Of a stretch of DNA of 16,295 nucleotides, positions 1 through 5,101 are shown piece by piece. The notes beneath the pieces were generated by a model, which saw only the letters and a program-made list of their open reading frames with translations, was not told where the DNA came from and did not search any database. A program made the translations under genes and the position numbers. Origin of the DNA: an uncultured Eubacteriales bacterium (lineage in GTDB: Bacteria > Bacillota > Clostridia > Oscillospirales > Acutalibacteraceae); contig ONRO01000014.1 of the NCBI GenBank assembly GCA_900320235.1, positions 1-16,295 on the forward strand. Reading direction: 5' to 3'. Every line of letters starts with the position of its first letter. Position 1 is the stretch's first letter.

Positions 1-2
1 AT

Positions 3-66
3 AAAGAATAAATAATAAATATGAAAAAGTCCGATAGTGACGTTTCTGTATTATTATTTATTCTTT
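3..66. repeat. AT-only 16-bp perfect inverted repeat at window edge
   Basis: AAAGAATAAATAATAA at 3-18 is matched by its exact reverse complement at 51-66, with a 32-base loop. The arms contain a single G:C pair, so this is a poor transcription terminator despite the A- and T-rich flanks. It could be a decayed small transposable element end or a chance AT-rich stem. No gene is visible in 1-197. Confidence 0.55.
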
Positions 67-167
67 TTTATTTTATTGAACTGTAAATTGTCCCCAGTAT
101 ACCGGACACGCAATCTTCAGTAAATTTGACCTACGTCCACGAAAAGAAACCATGTCAGCTTATCACA

Positions 168-198
168 CCGTCCCGATCAATCACCGGGACGGTTTTTT
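168..198 (+). terminator. Rho-independent terminator, plus strand
   Basis: An 8-bp GC-rich stem (CCGTCCCG at 168-175 with CGGGACGG at 185-192) and a 9-base loop are followed by six T on the plus strand. The T run only works for rightward transcription, so it ends a plus-strand transcript entering from the left or starting at about 100. The last T of the run overlaps the stop codon of the convergent minus-strand gene at 198, so the two transcripts end tail to tail. Confidence 0.85.
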
Positions 199-722
199 CA
201 TTCAGCATACATTTCTCCGAGTGCAGTATCATATGAAAGCCGTCTGCATTCTACACCTTCGGGCTTTTTATGATGATGAGCCTGCGGATCATCACAAAAA
301 ATATTTCCACGAGTGATTTTTTTCTCAGGAATATCCCGAACCGAATAACAAAGATGATCCAGTGACAGATTATCTATTCCATGATATTTCATTGCCTGAA
401 TAACAGTTGCTTTGTCAGCAGCTTCCTTTCTCTCAGATTGAGAAGCATTTTCATCAGGTGCCCAGACAAGGTATTCACCATAATAATCCTGTGTTTTATT
501 TGTAATTAAGCCACTCTCAATACGATAATGGGTATCCTTGCAGGCAAAATCTATTGTAGATATATTTGTCTGATCTGATTCCGAATCATATCCGATCAAT
601 ACCCCTATAAGGCTATCCAGAAATACAAATCTTAAAAGGAAAAATCCTGTAAATACCAATATACATACTATAATTATCGCAATAGTAACTGAATTTTTCT
701 TGTGTTTTACAGATGATCTCAT
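198..722 (-). CDS. Hypothetical single-pass membrane protein, 174 aa
   Basis: I do not recognise the family. The protein has a short basic N-terminus (RSSVKHKK), one strong hydrophobic segment at about residues 12-35, and a mostly polar remainder. That pattern fits a type II membrane protein or an uncleaved signal anchor with an extracytoplasmic domain. The outer part contains five cysteines (in FACKD, HLCYS, IFCDD, VECRR and nearby) and a histidine cluster (AHHHKK); no lipobox is seen. The ATG start is supported by GGAGAG eight bases upstream. The gene stands alone behind a perfect sigma-A promoter at 752-780, downstream of sigG but probably transcribed separately. Its 3' end abuts a terminator of the opposite strand. 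That it is a real gene is likely from the promoter and ribosome binding site; its function is unknown. Confidence 0.75.
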   Translation of the reverse strand: MRSSVKHKKNSVTIAIIIVCILVFTGFFLLRFVFLDSLIGVLIGYDSESDQTNISTIDFACKDTHYRIESGLITNKTQDYYGEYLVWAPDENASQSERKEAADKATVIQAMKYHGIDNLSLDHLCYSVRDIPEKKITRGNIFCDDPQAHHHKKPEGVECRRLSYDTALGEMYAE

Positions 723-751
723 CTTTTTAACTCTCCGAAATTTTTAGTCTA

Positions 752-780
752 ATTATAGTTCACAGCACTTCTGTTGTCAA
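752..780 (-). promoter_or_regulatory. Perfect sigma-A promoter for the 174-aa membrane protein
   Basis: On the minus strand TTGACA (780-775) is followed by exactly 17 bases and TATAAT (757-752), which is full consensus at both boxes. The start site would be near 745, leaving a leader of about 22 bases that contains the GGAGAG site. No operator-like repeat overlaps it, so strong constitutive expression is the simplest reading. Confidence 0.85.
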
Positions 781-797
781 GCCACCCCCGGCCGCCG

Positions 798-830
798 GCA
801 GCGTGACGCTGCACCCTTGACGCGCTATCG
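798..830. repeat. GC-rich palindromic element, copy 1
   Basis: GCAGCGT-G-ACGCTGC at 798-812 is a 7-bp inverted repeat around one base, inside a GC-rich island (about 782-832) that contrasts with AT-rich flanks. It is followed at 819-830 by GACGCGCTATCG, which recurs with one mismatch beside another GC-rich palindrome at 10077-10099. It lies between the sigG stop and the next promoter and has no T run, so it is not a standard terminator. Confidence 0.5.
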
Positions 831-869
831 GCAACTTGAATCCATAATTATGCCAGCTTTTTTAATTGC

Positions 870-1658
870 TTATCCTTCCATTTCCTTGCGAATTCTGAGC
901 ATAGCAGTTTTTTCAAGCCTTGAAACCTGTGCCTGACTTATCCCTATTTCATCAGCGACCTCTGTCTGTGTCCTGCCCCGAAGATACCGCAGTGTCAGGA
1001 TATTCTTTTCCCTTTCGCTCAGCTTTTCTACTGCCTCACGCAGAGCAATCTGTTCAAGCCATTTTTTATCGTCAGTTTTATCTCCGAGGGTATCCATTAC
1101 AAAAACTGTGTCTGTACCATCGGAATACACCGGCTCATAAATTGATACAGGATCAACAATAGACTCAAGTGCAATTACGACATTTTCCGGACTGCTTTCT
1201 ATCTCCTTTGCTATCTGCTCAATTGTAGGCTCCCTGCCTGTTTTCGCTGTGATCATTTCCTTTGCCTGCATCGCCCTGTATGCAGTGTCCTTTATCGAAC
1301 GGCTCACACGAAGCGGACTGTAATCCCTCAGATGCCGTCTGACCTCTCCGATTATCATAGGAACTCCATATGTCGAAAATCTGACATCAAGCTCGGGATT
1401 GAAGTTATCTATCGCTTTTATAAGACCTATACAGCCGACCTGAAAAAGATCATCCGGGTTCTCTCCCCTTCCGGCAAACTTCTGTATAACACTCAGCACA
1501 AGCAGAAGATTGCCGTTTATCATTTCTTCTCTTGCTTTCTGACTTTCCTGTTCGCTTCCGTTTTTTATAATACGCAGCAGCTCTGTTTTTCTTTTCTCCG
1601 GAATTGCTTTGAGCTTCGCTGTATTTACTCCGCATATCTCAACCTTATTATATGCCAC
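870..1658 (-). CDS. sigG: Forespore-specific RNA polymerase sigma factor SigG
   Basis: This is the sigma-70 family factor that directs late gene expression in the forespore during sporulation. The N-terminus AYNKVEICGVNTAKL closely matches the characteristic start of Bacillus sigma-G (KVEICGVDTSKL). Region 2 is seen as NLLLVLSVIQKF, DDLFQVGCIGLIKAID and RFSTYGVPMIIGE; region 3 around SPLRVSRSIKDTAYRA; region 4 ends in the helix-turn-helix QTEVADEIGISQAQVSRLEK. A longer frame exists from 1688, but GGAGGT lies seven bases before the GTG at 1658, and family alignment also begins there, giving 262 aa. The gene follows pnp after a terminator, not spoIIGA-sigE as is usual in Bacillus and many clostridia. 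A GTG start, a start-codon hairpin (1657-1701) and a candidate sigma-G promoter (1689-1718) suggest restrained, self-reinforcing expression. Confidence 0.95.
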   Translation of the reverse strand: MAYNKVEICGVNTAKLKAIPEKRKTELLRIIKNGSEQESQKAREEMINGNLLLVLSVIQKFAGRGENPDDLFQVGCIGLIKAIDNFNPELDVRFSTYGVPMIIGEVRRHLRDYSPLRVSRSIKDTAYRAMQAKEMITAKTGREPTIEQIAKEIESSPENVVIALESIVDPVSIYEPVYSDGTDTVFVMDTLGDKTDDKKWLEQIALREAVEKLSEREKNILTLRYLRGRTQTEVADEIGISQAQVSRLEKTAMLRIRKEMEG

Positions 1659-1701
1659 AGTCAATACCTCCGTTTTTATTTGTAACAAAAGTATTGACTG
1701 T
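1657..1701 (-). promoter_or_regulatory. Inverted repeat that would pair over the sigG start codon
   Basis: ACAGTCAATAC at 1657-1667 (plus) is matched by GTATTGACTGT at 1691-1701, an 11-bp perfect inverted repeat with a 23-base loop. In sigG mRNA the 3' arm covers the last bases of the Shine-Dalgarno sequence, the spacer and the first two bases of the GTG start, so folding should hinder initiation. The 5' arm overlaps the -10 box of the candidate sigma-G promoter. A transcript starting there would therefore lack the arm and be free to be translated. Confidence 0.6.
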
Positions 1702-1718
1702 TTTTGTGCCTTTATTCA
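1689..1718 (-). promoter_or_regulatory. Candidate sigma-G promoter of sigG
   Basis: On the minus strand TGAATA (1718-1713) is separated by 17 bases from AATACTT (1695-1689). The known sigma-G consensus is roughly TGAATA, 17-18 bases, CATACTA: 6/6 at -35 and 5/7 at -10. The -35 box lies inside a second palindrome, CCTTTATT-CAT-AATAAAGG (1709-1727). The start site would be near 1682. Self-activation of sigG is known in Bacillus; its use here is inferred. Confidence 0.5.
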
Positions 1719-1743
1719 TAATAAAGGATTTATTCTGTTTCAA

Positions 1744-1781
1744 GAAAAACAGGCTGCCGCACTTTATAAATGCGACAGCCT
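1744..1781 (-). terminator. Rho-independent terminator of pnp
   Basis: On the minus strand AGGCTGTCGCA (1781-1771) and TGCGGCAGCCT (1761-1751) form an 11-bp stem with one G-U pair and a 9-base loop, followed by GTTTTTC. It lies 15 bases after the pnp stop and separates pnp from sigG. Confidence 0.88.
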
Positions 1782-1795
1782 CTTTAATTTATTTA

Positions 1796-3985
1796 TCAGT
1801 CATTATGATTGTTTCTTCTTCCGCCTCTGAAACCGCCGTTTCTCGGACCTGAAGGTCTGCGTGCCGGCAGTTCATTCTCAGGGGTAAGTCCTTCTACCTC
1901 AATAAGTGCCTCTCTTCTTGAAAGATTAAGTCTGCCCTTATCATCAATATCAAGCACCTTTACAATGATAACATCGTCAACATTTACAACATCTGTTACC
2001 TTGTCTGTGCGCTTAACATCAAGCTGTGAAATATGGCAAAGTCCTTCCTTACCGGGTGCGATTTCTACAAATGCACCGAAGTCCATGAGTCTTGTAACTC
2101 TGCCTTTGAAGATTGTACCAGGCTCAGGATCTTTGACGATCGTATCAACAATAGTCATTGCTCTGTTACAATTGTCAATATCAAGACCGCTGACAAATAC
2201 ATGACCATCTTCTTCAATATCGATCTTGACATCACATTCAGCACAAATCTTCTGGATAACCTTTCCGCCTGAACCGATTACTTCACGGATCTTGTCAACC
2301 GGGATTGTTGTTGAAAGCATCTTCGGAGCATACTTTGAAATCTCTTTTCTCGGTTCCGGAATAGCCTTGAGCATTACTTCATCAAGAATATAATCTCTTG
2401 CCTTATGTGTCTTATAGAGAGCCTCTTTTACCATATCAGGTGTAAGACCGCTGATTTTAAGATCCATCTGGATTGCTGTGATACCCTCGTGTGTACCTGC
2501 AACCTTGAAGTCCATATCACCGAAGAAGTCCTCAAGTCCCTGAATATCAACCATTGTCATCCAGCGCTCGCCCTCTGTGATAAGACCGCAGGATATTCCG
2601 GCAACAGGTGCTTTGATCGGAACACCGGCATCCATAAGTGACAATGTGCTGCCGCAGATCGAACCCTGTGATGTAGAACCGTTTGACGAAAGGATCTCTG
2701 ATACAAGTCTGATTGTATACGGGAACTCCTCCTCTGACGGGATTACCGGAACAAGTGCTCTTTCTGCAAGTGCACCATGACCGATCTCACGTCTGCCGGG
2801 ACCTCTTGACGGCTTTGTCTCGCCGACTGAATATGACGGGAAATTATAATGATGGATATATCTCTTTGAAGTCTGATCATCGATTCCGTCGAGCATCTGC
2901 TTATCGCTGATTGAACCGAGTGTTGTTATTGTAAGTACCTGTGTCTGACCTCTTGTGAAAAGACCTGAACCGTGTACTCTCGGAAGTATGCCTACCTCTG
3001 AAGCAAGAGGACGCATCTCATCCATTTTTCTGCCGTCAACTCTCTTCTGCTCATCAAGCAGCCAGCGGCGTACTACAAACTTCTGTGTCTTATAGAGACA
3101 CTCGTCGATCTTTGCCTCCTGGTCAGGGTAGATCTCATCGAATTTTTCATGTACACTGTCATAGATAGGCTTGAGTCTTTCGTCACGGATCTTCTTATCG
3201 TCTGTGTCAAGAGCAACCTTGATATCCTCAATTGAGAATTCTTTGATTGCTTCAAACATTTCATGATCAGGCTCGTTGCTCGGATATTCAAATTTTGCCT
3301 TACCGATTTCTGCCTGAATACCCTTTATAAATTCAATGATCTTCTGGTTTGCCTCGTGACCGGCCATGATACCGCTGTACATTACATCATCAGGAACAAT
3401 ATTTGCACCTGCTTCGATCATTGCAATTCTGCTGTCTGTTGAAGCAACAGTTACAGCCATCTGAGAAACCTCTCTCTGCTCCTTGGTCGGGTTGATGATG
3501 AACTCACCGTCAACAAGACCTACTGAAACAGCTGAAATAGGACCATTCCATGGTATATCAGAAATGCTCAAGGCAATTGATGTGCCGACCATTGCTGCAA
3601 TTTCAGGAAGACAGTCCGGGTCATATGCCATAACTGTACATACGATTGATACATCGTTTCTCATATCCTTCGGGAAAAGAGGACGTATAGGTCTGTCAAT
3701 AACTCTTGATACAAGTATTGCCTTTTCTGAAGGTCTGCCTTCTCTTTTGCCGTAAGCGCCTGGAATCTTGCCAAGTGCATACTGCTTTTCCTCAAAATCA
3801 ACTGAAAGCGGGAAGAAATCCACGCCCTCTCTCGGCTTTGCTGATGCTGTTGCAGCAACATGAACTACTGTTTCGCCGTAGTGTACAAAACATGCACCGT
3901 TTGCAAGCTGAGTTGTTTTACCTGTTTCTACAACAAGTGGTCTGCCTGCAAATTCAGTTTCAAATTTTCTGTAATTTTCAAACAT
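1796..3985 (-). CDS. pnp: Polyribonucleotide nucleotidyltransferase (PNPase)
   Basis: This is the 3'-to-5' phosphorolytic exoribonuclease that releases nucleoside diphosphates from RNA; it forms a cytoplasmic trimer and takes part in mRNA decay. At 729 aa it is full length. It shows the first RNase PH core (from about residue 10, with GKTTQLANGACFVHYGETVV), the alpha-helical linker, the second RNase PH core with the conserved FTRGQTQVL and the acidic GDMDFKVAGTHEG active-site stretch, a KH domain with GSGGK (from residue 571), an S1 domain (about 622-692), and a short Arg/Gly-rich tail (about 697-729). The ATG is preceded by GGAGG nine bases upstream. It lies downstream of rpsO, the classical rpsO-pnp order, but a terminator and 253 bases intervene. 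A leader hairpin at 4017-4035 just before the ribosome binding site could be a control element. Confidence 0.98.
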   Translation of the reverse strand: MFENYRKFETEFAGRPLVVETGKTTQLANGACFVHYGETVVHVAATASAKPREGVDFFPLSVDFEEKQYALGKIPGAYGKREGRPSEKAILVSRVIDRPIRPLFPKDMRNDVSIVCTVMAYDPDCLPEIAAMVGTSIALSISDIPWNGPISAVSVGLVDGEFIINPTKEQREVSQMAVTVASTDSRIAMIEAGANIVPDDVMYSGIMAGHEANQKIIEFIKGIQAEIGKAKFEYPSNEPDHEMFEAIKEFSIEDIKVALDTDDKKIRDERLKPIYDSVHEKFDEIYPDQEAKIDECLYKTQKFVVRRWLLDEQKRVDGRKMDEMRPLASEVGILPRVHGSGLFTRGQTQVLTITTLGSISDKQMLDGIDDQTSKRYIHHYNFPSYSVGETKPSRGPGRREIGHGALAERALVPVIPSEEEFPYTIRLVSEILSSNGSTSQGSICGSTLSLMDAGVPIKAPVAGISCGLITEGERWMTMVDIQGLEDFFGDMDFKVAGTHEGITAIQMDLKISGLTPDMVKEALYKTHKARDYILDEVMLKAIPEPRKEISKYAPKMLSTTIPVDKIREVIGSGGKVIQKICAECDVKIDIEEDGHVFVSGLDIDNCNRAMTIVDTIVKDPEPGTIFKGRVTRLMDFGAFVEIAPGKEGLCHISQLDVKRTDKVTDVVNVDDVIIVKVLDIDDKGRLNLSRREALIEVEGLTPENELPARRPSGPRNGGFRGGRRNNHND

Positions 3986-4016
3986 TGATCTTTCCTCCGT
4001 TTTATGTTTTTTCAGT

Positions 4017-4069
4017 CCGGAATAATTTGTTCCGGTCTGTTTTTTTCCAGAGGAGCTTTACCGGTCTGT
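4017..4069 (-). promoter_or_regulatory. pnp leader hairpin and flanking direct repeat
   Basis: CCGGAA (4017-4022) and TTCCGG (4030-4035) form a 6-bp stem with a 7-base loop just upstream of the pnp ribosome binding site. On the minus strand ACAGACCGG occurs twice, at 4069-4061 and 4040-4032; the second copy enters the stem, so the first is a possible alternative partner. PNPase autocontrol through leader structure is known in E. coli; here it is only inferred. Read on the plus strand, the hairpin is followed by seven T, but no plus-strand gene needs it. Confidence 0.35.
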
Positions 4070-4077
4070 ACCAATGC

Positions 4078-4131
4078 ATAATTCATAATTCAAAACCTAC
4101 ACCTTACTATACGCTTTGAATTATGAATTAT
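4078..4131. repeat. MITE-like 17-bp perfect inverted repeat
   Basis: ATAATTCATAATTCAAA at 4078-4094 is exactly inverted at 4115-4131 around a 20-base loop. The arm itself contains the repeated unit AATTCAT/AATTCA. Short dispersed intergenic elements of this kind are common in Firmicutes and cyanobacteria. It sits between rpsO and pnp and may add an mRNA hairpin. No transposase is nearby. Confidence 0.65.
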
Positions 4132-4182
4132 AAACCGCATGGTGAAGCCGACCTGATTACTCCTCTGTAATGTACCCTGAAT

Positions 4183-4229
4183 AATTCTTTAAAAGAATTG
4201 AAACAAGGCAGTCTGCGAAACAGACTGCC
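4183..4229 (-). terminator. rpsO terminator followed by an AT palindrome
   Basis: On the minus strand GGCAGTCTG (4229-4221) pairs with CAGACTGCC (4215-4207) across a TTTCG loop, followed by the modest T run TTGTTTC. It starts nine bases after the rpsO stop. Directly downstream, AATTCTTT-T-AAAGAATT (4199-4183 on the minus strand) is a second, AT-only palindrome. The weak T run suggests partial read-through into pnp, consistent with the family's usual rpsO-pnp cotranscription. Confidence 0.7.
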
Positions 4230-4238
4230 CCATAACAA

Positions 4239-4502
4239 TTATTTACGGATACCAAGTCTTGCGATGATTGAACGATAACGCTCGATGTCTACCTTAATGA
4301 GGTAGTTGAGAAGGCTTCTTCTCTGACCGATCATCTTAAAAAGGCCTCTTCTTGAGTGGTGATCCTTTTTGTGAGTCTTGAGGTGCTCAGTAAGGTCTGC
4401 GATTCTCTTTGTGAGAATTGCGATCTGAACCTCGGGTGAACCTGTGTCGCCCTCATGAGTAGCATACTCTTTGATGATAGCATCCTTTTCTTCTTTAAGC
4501 AT
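4239..4502 (-). CDS. rpsO: 30S ribosomal protein S15
   Basis: S15 is a primary 16S rRNA-binding protein of the small-subunit platform. The 87-aa product is close to the usual 88-89 and carries the family signature (HEGDTGSPEVQIAILT, then HKKDHHSRRGL and GQRRSLLNYL). The frame stays open 17 codons further upstream, but family length and the AAGGTGG eight bases before the ATG at 4502 fix the start as MLKEEKDAI. It is transcribed from the promoter at 4642-4670 through a leader of about 130 bases. S15 represses its own translation via structured leaders in several bacteria, so the leader is a plausible autoregulatory element. Its transcript ends at 4207-4229 with possible read-through into pnp. 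Confidence 0.97.
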   Translation of the reverse strand: MLKEEKDAIIKEYATHEGDTGSPEVQIAILTKRIADLTEHLKTHKKDHHSRRGLFKMIGQRRSLLNYLIKVDIERYRSIIARLGIRK

Positions 4503-4636
4503 TGTGTTATCCACCTTTACTGTAATAATTTTGCCTTCGCCCACTACCGGCACGCAAACACCGGTACCATCTCAGTCAAGGGCATGTGGATTCCTGTTAT
4601 CAGGCTTCTCCCCAAGACCGGGAACGGGCTCAACGC
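4503..4636 (-). promoter_or_regulatory. Structured rpsO mRNA leader, candidate S15 autoregulatory element
   Basis: About 130 bases between the predicted start site and the rpsO ATG are more GC-rich than other spacers here. Visible helices include TACCGG/CCGGTA (4566-4561 with 4550-4545), CCTG-ATAA-CAGG (4604-4593) and a possible closing GCCC/GGGC (4629-4626 with 4542-4539). A three-way or multi-branched fold is plausible. Several unrelated S15-binding leader folds are known in bacteria; I cannot assign this one to a class by eye. Confidence 0.45.
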
Positions 4637-4641
4637 TGTTT

Positions 4642-4670
4642 ATTATAACATATTATTTACCGCTTGTAAA
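4642..4670 (-). promoter_or_regulatory. Sigma-A promoter of rpsO
   Basis: On the minus strand TTTACA (4670-4665), 17 bases, TATAAT (4647-4642): 5/6 and 6/6 matches with ideal spacing. The start site is expected near 4636. Confidence 0.85.
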
Positions 4671-5101
4671 GTGATATATTCAAATTTTTATCATTATCAT
4701 GAATTGTTTTTCTGAACTGTATTTTCAGTTTTAACATTATTCCTGAGCACAGAAAAGATTCTGCCTTATCGCTCCGGTTTTGACAGATCAGGGCAAAAGT
4801 AAGACAATCGTCTGACTCAAGCTGAATAGTGAAACTCAACTATAACTTCTGACAGATACACAGTAATATTATTCTTTAACATAAAGAAGAATACTTTCTG
4901 TCAAAGAAAAACTCAGTTCTTGTTTCAAAGTTTACTAAATGCGTCTGATGAAAACGCAAAGCCTTTTATAATGAAGATTTATATAAAATGCGTTATTATG
5001 TATTATCATCCATTCGGGCGCTCACACGAAAAGACGCTGTTTTTCAATGGAACTTCCATTAATGAATCAGGTTAAAGTCAGAAAAGCAGTACAACCGGTC
5101 A
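4671..5101. other. Gene-free spacer between the ABC permease and the rpsO promoter
   Basis: I see no credible gene in these 431 bases. Frames are short and lack ribosome binding sites. The stretch contains an imperfect long hairpin (4850-4903), a small palindrome AATGGAA-C-TTCCATT near 5047-5061, and one outlying copy (5017-5034) of the CGCTCACAC-type motif that recurs in the other large spacer. No convincing terminator with a minus-strand T run follows the permease. Confidence 0.6.
4850..4903. repeat. Imperfect 54-base hairpin
   Basis: TGACAGA (4850-4856) pairs with TCTGTCA (4897-4903). Inside it ATTATTCTTTA (4868-4878) pairs with TAAAGAAGAAT (4882-4892) with one mismatch and a 3-base loop. 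It could be an RNA structure in the permease 3' region or a degraded inverted-repeat element. Confidence 0.45.

Noticed and set aside
1688..1689. Longer SigG form starting at 1688
   Set aside because: The ten extra codons cover the leader hairpin and ribosome binding site and have no family similarity; the GTG at 1658 has an ideal Shine-Dalgarno.
3706..4119. 137-codon plus-strand frame at the pnp 5' end
   Set aside because: Shadow of pnp that runs into the MITE-like repeat; low-complexity Phe/Leu-rich product.
4555..4580. T-box-like TGGTACCG and thi-box-like CTGAGA on the minus strand in the rpsO leader
   Set aside because: Neither a specifier stem, a terminator/antiterminator pair nor the second conserved TPP block is present, and rpsO is not a known target of either riboswitch.
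4657..4839. 60-codon minus-strand frame upstream of rpsO
   Set aside because: TTG start without a ribosome binding site, overlaps the rpsO promoter, and composition resembles non-coding DNA.
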